Shown here in pieces: positions 17,881-27,823 of a stretch of DNA of 64,000 nucleotides; position 1 is the stretch's first letter; the number at the start of each line of letters is the position of its first letter. The position numbers were made by a program, and so were the translations under genes. The DNA is from Actinoplanes italicus. GTDB taxonomy: Bacteria; Actinomycetota; Actinomycetes; Mycobacteriales; Micromonosporaceae. The stretch spans positions 62,001 through 126,000 of the forward strand of contig NZ_PVMZ01000021.1 of the NCBI RefSeq assembly GCF_003001815.1, in the 5' to 3' direction. A model generated the notes under the pieces. The model saw only the letters and a list, made by a program, of their open reading frames with translations, ran no database searches and was not told the origin of the DNA.

Positions 17881-18450
17881 TCAGGCGACGTGCACGCGGC
17901 GCCAGTGCGCTGCGGGCAGGTCACCCTCGGGGACGTCGGTGATGCCGTTCTCGTCCATCGCGTTGTAGACGGCGAGGCGCGCGCCGTCGAAGAGGAACTC
18001 GACGGCATGCAGCACCCGGGGCCGCCAGTCGGCCGAGGTCGTCCGCTCGATGACGTTGACGGCCCGCAGCGACCGGCCCCGGGCCTTACGCAGTGCGGCG
18101 TGCGGGTCCGAGCGCCAGTCGAAGTGTTCGTAGAGGTCGACCGGCAGCATCGTGTCGATCTGATCCCAGGTGATCGCACACTCGTCGAACTTACGGTGGG
18201 TGATCTCCACGCGACTCAGTCCGAAGTCGAGGATCACCGGTCCGTCAGCGAACCAGCCACGTTGAGCGACGTCCCACATCAACTGGCTTGATCGCAGTTT
18301 CCGGCCGATGAGCCGCACGAACATGTGTCGATGGGTCGCGGCGAGGGCTTCGGCATCGTGATGCCACTCGGGTTTCCAGCCCTCGATTCCGAGCACGACC
18401 ACCGTCCCGCCGATCTTGATCGGTCGATCGTACCCATCCCTCTGCGTCAC
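17881..18450 (-). CDS. Conserved hypothetical protein
   Basis: A 189-residue soluble protein with GTG start at 18450, normal codon bias and no signal peptide or membrane segment. Visible features are an amino-terminal beta-rich part (IKIGGTVVVLGIEGWKPEW), a central region with GPVILDFGLSRVEITHRKF, and a C-terminal half resembling an assembled alpha/beta domain. No family is recognised. It is convergent with the Ser/Gly-rich gene pair, and the terminator of fba lies just upstream, so it is probably transcribed alone. Confidence 0.6.
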   Translation of the reverse strand: MTQRDGYDRPIKIGGTVVVLGIEGWKPEWHHDAEALAATHRHMFVRLIGRKLRSSQLMWDVAQRGWFADGPVILDFGLSRVEITHRKFDECAITWDQIDTMLPVDLYEHFDWRSDPHAALRKARGRSLRAVNVIERTTSADWRPRVLHAVEFLFDGARLAVYNAMDENGITDVPEGDLPAAHWRRVHVA

Positions 18451-18463
18451 CCCGCAACACGAG

Positions 18464-18496
18464 AACGGCCGGTCCCTCCGAAGGGGACCGGCCGTT
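18464..18496 (-). terminator. Terminator of fba
   Basis: AACGGCCGGTCCC at 18464-18476 and GGGACCGGCCGTT at 18484-18496 form a perfect 13-bp stem with a 7-nt loop. The hairpin starts 17 bp downstream of the fba stop codon and lies before the next minus-strand gene. Confidence 0.85.
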
Positions 18497-18513
18497 GTCG
18501 GCGAATCGGGTAA

Positions 18514-19539
<1,026 letters not shown>

Positions 19540-19886
19540 CGGATTTGCTCCTTGCTCATTTTCACGGTCAGCAGAGGGCAGGACCGCGCTGTCCTCCAGC
19601 AGGCAAGTATTCCGCAGTTGCGGTGCGTAGTGGAAACCGCCTCAAAATCAGCCAGTCGATCCCGACACAAGGCTCATACGGGACACTCGCTGTCGGGGCA
19701 TGTTCGTACTTTCGGGGCACATCGCTGCTAGTGGTGCCGGAGTTCTGTTCGCGCTCAGTGGCGCCGCCTCGACCGGTCGCAACGAACGGCGCCGAGGTCG
19801 TCGCAGCGGAACCCGGATTGCCCGGCATCCGGCCCGGCGAGCGCGCACCATGAGAGAAAGTCGGCGATGGACGAAGGGGGCCGAGG
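19540..19886. other. Divergent intergenic region, fba and small acidic protein
   Basis: These 347 bp hold the promoters of both flanking genes; no gene is seen. TACGGGACACT at 19677-19687 also occurs at 12439-12449, and TCGGGGCA occurs twice around 19695-19725. These are possible promoter or operator motifs, not identified further. Confidence 0.4.
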
Positions 19887-20069
19887 ATGACGTACCCGAT
19901 GCGCGAGATCGCCCTGGAGACTCCCGAGGGTGACGCGGCAGAGCAGGCGACCACGGTCCCCGGATGGCAGGACGAGGACTTCGACGACCGGCCCGTCGTG
20001 AGCGAGGCCAACGAGTGGGACGCTCACGAACAGAACCGGATCGTCGAGTTCGACGACGACTACCGCTGA
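19887..20069 (+). CDS. Small acidic protein, unknown function
   Basis: A 60-residue protein, strongly acidic and soluble, with an EDFDDRP patch and the C-terminus IVEFDDDYR. ATG 19887 is preceded by GAAGGGGG at 19873-19880, a good ribosome binding site, which supports translation. No family is recognised. It lies between divergent fba and the convergent LCP gene, whose stop codon is 4 bp away. An RNA polymerase- or nucleoid-associated peptide is one guess, without evidence. Confidence 0.6.
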   Translation: MTYPMREIALETPEGDAAEQATTVPGWQDEDFDDRPVVSEANEWDAHEQNRIVEFDDDYR

Positions 20070-20073
20070 GCCG

Positions 20074-21087
20074 TCACCACCGGTCCACGTATTCGGGGTG
20101 CGCCGCCGCCCACTCGGCCACCCTGTCATCCCGGATCGCCGAGTAGAGGCTCGGCCCGACGCCGGGATAGATCGCCTCGCTCTGACCGCCCTCAGGCCCG
20201 CTGGGCTTGGTGACCCCGATGCCGATCAGCTGGGGCTCGTCGAGCGAAGCGGCAACCCGCAACAGCGCGAGCCGGTCCCCGTCGATCTGCAAGCCCTTTC
20301 CCGCGCGGGTCAGCAGTGCTTCCAACTCGGACAGGCCGACCCCGTCGGCCATCACCGCGCCGGCGAGCGCCCGGAAGTACGCACGGTTGTTGTGATCCCG
20401 GTCGTACGACCCGTTCGGCAGCTGCCATCTCCCCCGCAGGAGTGGTTCCACCTCGTCCGGGCCGATGTCCTGGCAGCCCGGCGGAATGGCCTTGCGCCCG
20501 GAGTGCGCGACGATGCCCTCCCGGACGCACATGGTCACGTCACCGACCGCCGCGCTGACCGCCCGCAGCGCCCGGAAGTCGACCGTCACGGTCGCGTCCA
20601 GCTCGATGCCGGTCAGGTTCTCCACCGCGTCCCGGGTGGCGGCCGTCCCGCGCATCAGGGTCTCGTTGAGTCTCTCGCCGTCGGCCAGCGCCCCGCCCCG
20701 CGGCAGGCTGATCAGATAGCCGTGTCTCCGGTCGGCGCCCAGGTGCACGATCATCACCGTGTCGGCCCGCTGATCGCCGGCCGCCCAACGGGTGCGATGG
20801 TCGCTGCCGATCAGGAGCACGTCGAGCGGACCGCCCTGCGCCGCCGGGGTCGTGGCCGCCGGCGTGTCCACCGGCTGTCCCCCGTGCCGAAGCCCGTTCA
20901 GCACGACCGGTGCGGACACCCCGGCGAACACCACCGCGGCGGCCACCCCGGCCGTCCTCCGCCAGGCACGGCGGCGCTTCGCACGTACCCAAGCGAAATC
21001 GATCTTTGTCCGCACCGGCCCGGCGGCCGGGGCGCTCGCCTCGTGCCGCGCGAACGTCGCCCGGAGTTCTTCCTCGATCCGGCTCAT
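20074..21087 (-). CDS. LytR-CpsA-Psr (LCP) family protein
   Basis: A 337-residue membrane-anchored protein with a basic cytoplasmic head (AKRRRAWRR), one transmembrane helix (about 44-64) and an extracytoplasmic LCP domain from about 88. It contains DVLLIGSDHRTRW, ADTVMIVHLGADRR, YLISLPRGG and TVDFRALRAVSAAVGDV, which match the polyprenyl-phosphate binding pattern, although the middle Arg cluster is weak. LCP proteins attach glycopolymers to peptidoglycan. ATG 21087 overlaps the stop of the sigma factor gene (ATGA), so the two are coupled. The LCP protein could also serve as its anti-sigma partner, by inference. Confidence 0.8.
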   Translation of the reverse strand: MSRIEEELRATFARHEASAPAAGPVRTKIDFAWVRAKRRRAWRRTAGVAAAVVFAGVSAPVVLNGLRHGGQPVDTPAATTPAAQGGPLDVLLIGSDHRTRWAAGDQRADTVMIVHLGADRRHGYLISLPRGGALADGERLNETLMRGTAATRDAVENLTGIELDATVTVDFRALRAVSAAVGDVTMCVREGIVAHSGRKAIPPGCQDIGPDEVEPLLRGRWQLPNGSYDRDHNNRAYFRALAGAVMADGVGLSELEALLTRAGKGLQIDGDRLALLRVAASLDEPQLIGIGVTKPSGPEGGQSEAIYPGVGPSLYSAIRDDRVAEWAAAHPEYVDRW

Positions 21088-21572
21088 GGGGTCACCACCA
21101 ATTCCGCCCGGAGCGTGCCGAGCCCTCGCGAGATGGCCGAGCGGACCGTGCCGACCTGGCAGCCGAGGATGTCGGCGATCGCCTGATCGGGCAGGTCCTC
21201 GTAGTAGCGCAGGACGAGGGCCGCCCGCTGGCGGCGCGGGAGTTTGGCCAGCAGGCTCCACATGCGGTCGCGCTCGGCACTCTCGTCGGCGTGGTCGGAG
21301 GCGACCGGGACGGCCGGATCGGGATCGGCTCGCAGCAGCACCCGCCGCCACCATGACCCGCGCCGCAGATCGATGAACTGGTTGGTGAGAATCCTGCGTA
21401 CGTAGCCGTCGGGCGAGTCGCTGCGGGCCACCCGCCGCCAGTTCAGCTGGACGCGCACCATGGTCTCCTGCACCAGGTCCTGTGCGGTGGCGGGGTCGCC
21501 GGTCAGCATGACGGCATACCGCAGCAGCGCGCTCAGCCGGCTGTCGGCGAATTCCTCGTAGGTCACGGTCAC
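21084..21572 (-). CDS. SigE-family ECF RNA polymerase sigma factor
   Basis: A 162-residue ECF sigma factor of the Streptomyces-type SigE subfamily. Region 2 shows RLSALLRYAVMLTGDPATAQ, then DLVQETMVRVQLNW, and VRRILTNQFIDLRR. Region 4 contains LPRRQRAALVLRYYEDLPD and IADILGCQVGTVRSAISRGL. The open frame reaches 21701, but GTG 21572 follows AGGAGCGGAG at proper spacing and gives the normal length; GTG 21566 is also possible. It overlaps the LCP gene by 4 bp and is divergent from hen1. Confidence 0.88.
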   Translation of the reverse strand: MTVTYEEFADSRLSALLRYAVMLTGDPATAQDLVQETMVRVQLNWRRVARSDSPDGYVRRILTNQFIDLRRGSWWRRVLLRADPDPAVPVASDHADESAERDRMWSLLAKLPRRQRAALVLRYYEDLPDQAIADILGCQVGTVRSAISRGLGTLRAELVVTP

Positions 21573-21663
21573 CTCCGCTCCTACGACGGGTACGGACCGG
21601 GGAATCATTGCGGTGCCGCGCAAATCGATCGCCGGATTCGTGTCCCGCTGACACGATCGTCTG

Positions 21664-23019
21664 GTGCTGCTCACTCTGACGACCACCCACCGGCCCGCCA
21701 CCGACCTGGGCTATCTGCTGGTCAAGCACCCCGGCAAGGTGCACTCGTTCGGCATGCCCACCGGTACCGCGTACGTCCTCTATCCCGAGGCGGACGAGGA
21801 CCGCTGCACCGCCGCCCTGCTGCTGGACGTCGACCCGCAACTGCTGCGGGCGCAGAAGGACGCCTTCGAGTTGAGCCAGTACGTGAACGACCGCCCGTAC
21901 GCCGCCTCCAGCCTGCTCTCCAGTGCACTCGCGAAGGTCTTCCGCAGTGCCCTGCGCGGCGCCTCGAAGGACCGGCCGGACCTGGCCGCCGTCCCGATTC
22001 CGCTGGAGATCCGGGTGCCGGTGCTACGCGGCACGCCGGACCTGGTCACCCGCCTCTTCGAGCCGCTGGGCTGGTCGGTCACGGCCACCCCGATCCCGTT
22101 CGAGCCGGAGATCGGCGGCGGCAGCCGTTACGTCGACGTGCTGCTGACCGGGGAACTGCGCGTCGCCGACGCGCTCAACCACCTCTATGTGCTGCTGCCG
22201 GTGCTCGACGACGCGAAGCATTACTGGGTCGCCCCGGACGAGATCGAGAAGCTGCTGCGCTCCGGTGAGGGCTGGCTGGCCGGGCATCCGGAGAAAGTGC
22301 TGATCGCCCGCCGCTATCTGGCGCATCGCCGCTCGCTGGCGACCACCGCCCTGCAGCTGCTGGAGGCCGACCAGCCGGTGACCGAGGAGGAGTCCGAGCT
22401 GCCGGTGGCCCGCCGGGCCCCGCTGGCCGAGCAGCGCCGGGACGCGGTCCTGGCCGCCCTGGCCGAGGTGAACGCGTCCCGCGTGCTCGACCTGGGCTGC
22501 GGCGGCGGTGCCCTGCTGACCACGCTGGCCAAGGACCTGAGGTTCACCGAGATCGTCGGCGCCGACGTGGCCACCCGCACGCTGGAGGTCGCCGCTCGCA
22601 AGCTGAAGCTGGACCGGCTGCCGGAGCGGCAGAAGGACCGGATCCGGCTGATCCAGACCGCGCTCACCTACCGTGACGACCGGCTGCGGGGGTTCGACGC
22701 GGCGGTGCTCATGGAGGTCATCGAGCACGTCGACCTGCCCCGGCTGCCCGCCCTGGAGACGGCCGTCTTCGGACACGCCAAGCCCGGCGCCGTCATCGTG
22801 ACCACGCCGAACGTCGAGTACAACGTGCATTACGAAGGGCTGACCGGGATGCGTCACTCGGACCACCGCTTCGAGTGGACCCGGGCCGAGTTCGCGGACT
22901 GGGCGTCTCGAATCGCTGATCAGTACGGCTACACCGTCACGATCCGCAGTGTCGGAGAGTCCCACGAGACCACCGGCGCCCCGACCCAGCTCGCCCTGTT
23001 CAAGGTGGTTTCCGCATGA
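21664..23019 (+). CDS. hen1: 3'-terminal RNA ribose 2'-O-methyltransferase Hen1
   Basis: A 451-residue bacterial Hen1. It methylates the 2'-OH at the 3' end of cleaved RNA (tRNA) before sealing by Pnkp, so repaired RNA resists a second cut. The amino-terminal domain (1-240), starting MLLTLTTTHRPATDLGYLL, is the module that activates the Pnkp ligase in studied systems. The C-terminal SAM methyltransferase has VLDLGCGGGALL (about 274-285) and the metal-binding EVIEH at 351-355, with HSDHRFEW near 398. GTG start. The stop overlaps the pnkp start (ATGA). Confidence 0.93.
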   Translation: MLLTLTTTHRPATDLGYLLVKHPGKVHSFGMPTGTAYVLYPEADEDRCTAALLLDVDPQLLRAQKDAFELSQYVNDRPYAASSLLSSALAKVFRSALRGASKDRPDLAAVPIPLEIRVPVLRGTPDLVTRLFEPLGWSVTATPIPFEPEIGGGSRYVDVLLTGELRVADALNHLYVLLPVLDDAKHYWVAPDEIEKLLRSGEGWLAGHPEKVLIARRYLAHRRSLATTALQLLEADQPVTEEESELPVARRAPLAEQRRDAVLAALAEVNASRVLDLGCGGGALLTTLAKDLRFTEIVGADVATRTLEVAARKLKLDRLPERQKDRIRLIQTALTYRDDRLRGFDAAVLMEVIEHVDLPRLPALETAVFGHAKPGAVIVTTPNVEYNVHYEGLTGMRHSDHRFEWTRAEFADWASRIADQYGYTVTIRSVGESHETTGAPTQLALFKVVSA

Positions 23020-25513
23020 TCATCGACGTTCCCGAGCTGTCCCTCGTCGCCCTGGTCGGCATCTCCGGCTCCGGCAAGTCGACCTTCGCCCGTACGCATT
23101 GGAAGCCCACCCAGGTGCTCTCCTCGGACTTCTTCCGGGGTCTGGTCGCCGACGACGAGAACGACCAGTCGGCCTCCTCGGACGCCTTCGAGGTGCTGCA
23201 CTACGTGGCCGGCAAGCGGCTCGCCGCCGGCCGGCTCACCGTGGTCGACGCCACCAACCTGCAGTCGCACGCACGGGCCGGGCTGGTCAAGGTGGCCCGC
23301 GAGCACGACGTGCTCCCGGTGGCGATTGTGCTGGACGTTCCCGAGGCGCTGGCCTGGGAGCGCACTCAGGCGCGCGAGGACCGTACCTTCGGCCGTCAGG
23401 TCCTCACCCGGATGCACCGTGACCTGCGCCGATCCCTCAACCAGCTGGCCAAGGAGGGCTTCCGCAAGATCCATGTGCTGCGCGGAACGGAGCAGATCGA
23501 GGCGGCCGAGATCCGGTACGAGAAGCTCTTCAACGACCGCAAGGACGAGCACGGGCCGTTCGACATCATCGGTGACGTGCACGGCTGCCGCGCCGAACTG
23601 GAGGCGCTGCTCGTCAAGCTGGGCTGGGAGCTGGTGCGCGACGACCGGGGCCGTCCGGTGGACGCCGTGCACCCGGACCTTCGCAAGGCCGTCTTCGTCG
23701 GCGACCTGGTCGACCGCGGACCGGACTCACCGGGTGTACTGCGCCTGGTGATGGGCATGGTGGCGGCCGGGCACGCGATCTGTGTGCCGGGCAACCACGA
23801 GAACAAGCTGGCCCGCAAGCTGAACGGCCGCAACGTGCAGCTCACCCATGGCCTGCCGGAAACCCTGGAACAGCTCGCCACCGAAGACCCGGCCTTCGTC
23901 GCCGAGGTGCGCACCTTCATCGACGGCCTGGTCAGCCACTACGTGCTCGACAACGGCAACCTGGTGGTGGCGCACGCGGGGCTCAAGGAGGCGTACCACG
24001 GGCGGGCCTCGGGCCGCGTGCGGAGCTTCGCGCTCTACGGGGAGACCACCGGCGAGACCGACGAGTACGGCCTGCCGGTCCGCCACCCGTGGGCCCGGGA
24101 GTACCGCGGTTCCGCGGCGGTCGTCTACGGCCACGTGCCCACGCCGGTCCCCGAGTGGATCAACAACACCATCTGCCTGGACACCGGCTGCGTCTTCGGC
24201 GGCGCGCTGACCGCACTGCGGTGGCCGTCGCGGGAGCTGGTCGCGGTCCCGGCCGCGAAGGAGTACTACGCCCCGGTCAAGCCACTGTTCACGACACCCG
24301 CGCGGAGCGACGAGGGGCTGGACATCGCGGACGTCATCGGACGGAAACACATCGATTTCGGGTACGGGAGGACGACCGTTCCCGCCGAGAACGCGGCCGC
24401 CGCCCTGGAGGTCATGGGCCGGTTCGCCGTCGCCCCGGAGACGCTGGTCTGGCTTCCGCCCACGATGGCCCCGTGCACCAGCTCGACGGTGGACGGTTAC
24501 CTCGAGCACCCGTCGTCCGCCTTCGCCGACCTGCGGGCCGCCGGGGTGGATCGGGTGGTGTGCGAGGAGAAGCACATGGGTTCCCGCGCCGTGGTGCGGG
24601 TCTCGGCCTCCGGCACCGGAGACGCGATCTGGACCCGGACCGGCCGGCCGTTCTTCGGTCCCGAGCTGGACGAGCCGCTGCTGGCCGGGGTCCGGGCCGC
24701 GGCCGCACCGATCTTCGACGAGCTCGACACCGACTGGCTTCTCCTCGACGCCGAGCTGCTGCCCTGGTCGGCGAAAGCGGGCGGCCTGATCCGGGACCAC
24801 TACGCCGGGGTTGGCGCAGCCGGCCGGGCCGCCCTGTGCCGGCCGCGCTGTCGGTGCTGGAGCAGGTGGTCGCACGTGGTCACGACGTCGCCGAGCTCCG
24901 GGACCGTCTGGAACTGCGGTCGGCCGAGATCGCCGGGTACTCGGCGGCGTACCGGGCCTATGTGAAGCCGACGGACGGACTCGACGGGGTCACACTGGCA
25001 CCCTTCGCGATCCTGGCCGGAGCCGGCGTCTCGTACGCGAAAAAAGACCATGACTGGCATCTCGGGCTGGCCGATCGCCTGGTGGCGGCTGACCCGCGGC
25101 TCTTCACACCGACCCGCCGGGTGATCGTCGACCTGGCCGACCCGGCGTCCGAGGCGGCCGCGACCGAGTGGTGGCTGACACTGACCGGCGCGGGCGGGGA
25201 GGGCATGGTGGTCAAGCCGTGGGCCGGGCTCGCCGTGAACGACGGTAAGGGCCGACTCGTACAGCCGGGGGTGAAGTGCCGGGGCCGGGAGTACCTGCGG
25301 ATCATCTACGGACCCGAGTACACCCGCCCTGAGCAGCTGGAACGCCTCCGGCAGCGCAACCTGGGCCGGAAGCGGTCCCTCGCGCTGCGCGAGCACGGGC
25401 TCGGCCTGGCGGCACTGGACCGGCTGGCCGAGGGCGCGCCGGCCTGGCGGGTGCACGAGCTGGTCTTCGCGATCCTGGCCGCGGAGTCCGAGCCGGTGGA
25501 CCCCAGGCTGTGA
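23016..25513 (+). pseudogene. pnkp: Polynucleotide kinase-phosphatase-ligase Pnkp, apparent 2-nt frameshift in ligase domain
   Basis: This is the RNA-end-healing and sealing partner of Hen1. Domains: 5'-kinase with P-loop GISGSGKST (residues 15-23); metallophosphatase with GDVHGC (186-191), GDLVDRG (229) and GNHEN (about 259); adenylyltransferase/ligase with motif I Lys519 in CEEKHMGSR. After AAGRAAL the frame reads into unrelated Cys/Trp-rich sequence and stops at 24965. Typical Pnkp sequence resumes two bases later (from CCG at 24839) and continues through EGMVVKP and KCRGREYLRIIYG to 25513. Removing TG at 24837-24838 gives one 831-residue protein. It is a real mutation, a sequencing error or recoding; the reading favours an otherwise intact gene. 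Confidence 0.85.
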
Positions 25514-25551
25514 CCGTCGAGTCACTCCCCGGAGTGCACAGGATTCATACA

Positions 25552-25578
25552 GGTACCGGCCTTGAGTGGGCCGGTACC
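25552..25578. promoter_or_regulatory. Perfect 10-bp hairpin between pnkp and dedA-like gene
   Basis: GGTACCGGCC at 25552-25561 and GGCCGGTACC at 25569-25578 are perfect inverted arms with a 7-nt loop. It may terminate the hen1-pnkp transcript or act in the leader of the next gene. There is no T-tract. It argues for the GTG start at 25589 of the next gene rather than the in-frame codon at 25562, which is inside the hairpin. Confidence 0.5.
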
Positions 25579-25588
25579 CTGGCTCCTC

Positions 25589-26614
25589 GTGGACATCCAA
25601 GCGCTCACCGAGCCGCTCGCCCTGAACCCGCTGGACCCGAAGGACCTGCTCAGCGCCTTCGGGTTACCGGGTGTCCTTGCGATCCTCTTCGCGGAGACCG
25701 GCCTGCTGGTCGGCTTCTTCTTCCCAGGGGACTCCCTGCTGTTCCTGGCGGGCGTGGCTGCCTCCGAGGTGGCCAACTCGATCTTCGGTGAGGGCGCCCA
25801 GATCTCGATCGTCGGCCTGCTGATCGGGGCGCCGATCTGTGCCATCATCGGCGCCCAGTTCGGCCACTGGCTGGGCGCCAAGTACGGGCGGCGGATGTTC
25901 GACAAGCCCGACTCGAAACTGTTCAAGAAGGAGTACGTCGAGAAGGCGGAGTACTACTTCGAGAAGTTCGGCCCGGCCAAGGCCGTCGTGCTGGCACGCT
26001 TCATCCCGATCGTGCGGACGTTCCTCAACCCGGTCGCCGGCACCCTGGGCATGCCTGCCAAGCAGTTCTTCCTCTGGAACGTGGTCGGCGCGATCCTCTG
26101 GACCGACGGCATCATCCTGATCGGCTACCTGCTGGCCGAGCAGATCTACGCGGCCATCGGCGACAAGATCGACCGCTACATCCTGCCGGTCGTGGTCCTG
26201 ATCGTGCTGGTCTCGGTGCTGCCGATCCTCATCGAGATCCTCCGGGAGCGGAAGGCCAAGAAGCACGGCCTGAAGACCGCGGAGCCGGCCACCGCGATCG
26301 GCGTGGTCGCCGCCGCGAGCGTCGCGGGCCTCGCCGACGCCGCCCGCGAGGAGTACCACGAGCACTTCGACCACAACCACCACCAGCAGCAGCAGGCGGC
26401 CCCGCAGCAGCCCGCGTACCCGCAGCAGGGCTACCAGCCCACCCCGCAGGCGTACCCGCCCCAGCAGCCGGCCTACCCGCCGCAGCAGCAGCCGCAGTAC
26501 CCGCCCCAGCAGCAGTACCCGTCCCAACAGCAGTACCCGCCGCAGCAGCAGTACCCGTCGCAGCAGTACGGCTCGCCCCAGTCCTACGACGACCAGCAGT
26601 GGCCGCGGAGCTGA
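25589..26614 (+). CDS. DedA family membrane protein with Pro/Gln-rich tail
   Basis: A 341-residue protein. Residues about 20-220 carry the DedA (SNARE-associated) domain: FAETGLLVGFFFPGDSLLFLAG, the interhelical GAQFGHWLGAKYGRRMF, and the signature VVLARFIPIVRTFLNPVAGT, followed by transmembrane helices. DedA proteins are lipid flippases/transporters. From about 240 the chain is a cytoplasmic low-complexity tail of YPPQQQ/YPSQQ repeats. The start is uncertain: GTG 25589 (MDIQALTE) is chosen because the upstream codon at 25562 lies in a hairpin. A strong terminator follows. Confidence 0.85.
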   Translation: MDIQALTEPLALNPLDPKDLLSAFGLPGVLAILFAETGLLVGFFFPGDSLLFLAGVAASEVANSIFGEGAQISIVGLLIGAPICAIIGAQFGHWLGAKYGRRMFDKPDSKLFKKEYVEKAEYYFEKFGPAKAVVLARFIPIVRTFLNPVAGTLGMPAKQFFLWNVVGAILWTDGIILIGYLLAEQIYAAIGDKIDRYILPVVVLIVLVSVLPILIEILRERKAKKHGLKTAEPATAIGVVAAASVAGLADAAREEYHEHFDHNHHQQQQAAPQQPAYPQQGYQPTPQAYPPQQPAYPPQQQPQYPPQQQYPSQQQYPPQQQYPSQQYGSPQSYDDQQWPRS

Positions 26615-26627
26615 GCTGGAGAACACG

Positions 26628-26655
26628 AAAGGCCGGCCCGTCGGGCCGGCCTTTT
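26628..26655. terminator. Bidirectional terminator after dedA-like gene
   Basis: AAAGGCCGGC and GCCGGCCTTT are perfect arms around CCGTCGG, with a run of five T on the plus strand and A residues on the other side. It lies between the convergent dedA-like gene and class II aldolase gene and can serve both. Confidence 0.9.
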
Positions 26656-26666
26656 TCGTGGCTTGC

Positions 26667-27341
26667 TCACACCGTGACGGCGGCGTTCCCGGAGAGCCGG
26701 TCCAGGAACTCCTCCGGGCACTCCCGGAGGTTCTCCAGCCGACCGGCCGTCAGAGCCCTGTACGTCAGTGACGCGGCCTCCTCCAGGTTGCGTGCCCGCT
26801 TGTGCGCGAGCTCGACGGAGTCGCCCATCACCACACAGCCGTGCTGGCTGAGCACCAGGCAGTCGGTGCCGTCGGCCGCCATCGCGGCGGTCAGTGCGGC
26901 GAGTTCGGTGCTGCCCGGCAGCCGGAACGGCACGGTCGACACCCGCCGCAGGTAGTACGCATGGTCCGTGGTCACGATCCGGATGTGCTCACCCAGAGCG
27001 TCGAGCAGCAGGGCCGTCTGCGGATGCAGGTGCACCACCGCGTTGACGTCCGGCCTGGCCCGGTAGAGCGCGAGATGCAGAGCCAGCTCACTGGTCGGCT
27101 CGATCCGTGGCAGCGGGATGGCGCCGACGGTGGCCGGGGCCCCGTCGGAGACCCGCACCGCGGCGAAATCCTTGCGGCTGAGCCGTTCCAGCCAGGTCCC
27201 GCTCGCGGTCACCCAGATGGCGTCCTCGTCGGGAATGCGGGCGGACAGGTTGCCGCCCGATCCACACACGAGGCCCGCCTGCACCACGTCGTAACCCACA
27301 TGCGCGAGCTGGTCGCGCAGGTCACCGGGGACGTAGTTCAC
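26667..27341 (-). CDS. Class II aldolase/adducin family protein (fuculose-phosphate aldolase-like)
   Basis: A 224-residue enzyme of the L-fuculose-1-phosphate aldolase / ribulose-phosphate epimerase superfamily. Visible are CGSGGNLSAR (phosphate loop), VTASGTWLERL, the zinc ligands His-x-His in VVHLHPQTALLL, and the third His in LSQHGCVVMGD. The acid/base Glu of PTSELALHL is in place. The GTG start at 27341 has GAGGAGG upstream at good spacing. Gene order gives no pathway, so the sugar phosphate is unknown. Confidence 0.85.
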   Translation of the reverse strand: MNYVPGDLRDQLAHVGYDVVQAGLVCGSGGNLSARIPDEDAIWVTASGTWLERLSRKDFAAVRVSDGAPATVGAIPLPRIEPTSELALHLALYRARPDVNAVVHLHPQTALLLDALGEHIRIVTTDHAYYLRRVSTVPFRLPGSTELAALTAAMAADGTDCLVLSQHGCVVMGDSVELAHKRARNLEEAASLTYRALTAGRLENLRECPEEFLDRLSGNAAVTV

Positions 27342-27445
27342 CCGTTCCTCCTCAGGTCCGCCGACCCGTCCGTGGGCCGGGGTCCTCGGCCTGGCGTCAC
27401 GCCCCCATAGTCAGTGACGCCAGGCGTTGCCGCGTGCTCTGCGAT

Positions 27446-27823
27446 TCAGCGGGCCTTCTTGGTGGCCCGCTTCCGCGGCGGGGTCAACAGGTCCGCGATC
27501 GTCGCGATCGCGGTCGGCACGAGCCGGTAGTAGGCCCACACTCCCCGCTTCTCCCGCTCGAGCAGACCCGCCTCGGTCAGGATCCGAAGGTGATGACTCA
27601 CAGTGGGCTGCGAAAGGCCCAGGGGAGCCGTCAGGTCGCAGACACAAGCCTCGCCGTCCGTCGCGGACTGAATGAGGCTCAGCAGCCGTAGCCGAGCCGG
27701 GTCGGCGAGCGCCTTAAGCACTCCCGCCAGGCGCTCAGCGTCAGCGCGTTCAATAGGCTCGCCGGCAAGCGGCGAGATCTGAGGCATGGTCATTTCCGCC
27801 AACGCAGTTCCCACGATCTCCAT
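27446..27823 (-). CDS. ArsR/SmtB-family metal-responsive regulator
   Basis: A 125-residue winged-helix repressor. It contains LADPARLRLLSLIQSA, then GEACVCDLTAPLGLSQPTVSHHL and LEREKRGVWAYYRLV. The CVCDL segment is the typical alpha-3 metal site of ArsR/CmtR-like sensors of arsenite, cadmium or similar. The basic tail (RKRATKKAR) is extra. The start may be ATG 27823, 27793 or 27787. No metal transporter or arsenic gene is adjacent; the nearest gene is the aldolase (105 bp downstream), so the target is unclear. Confidence 0.87.
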   Translation of the reverse strand: MEIVGTALAEMTMPQISPLAGEPIERADAERLAGVLKALADPARLRLLSLIQSATDGEACVCDLTAPLGLSQPTVSHHLRILTEAGLLEREKRGVWAYYRLVPTAIATIADLLTPPRKRATKKAR

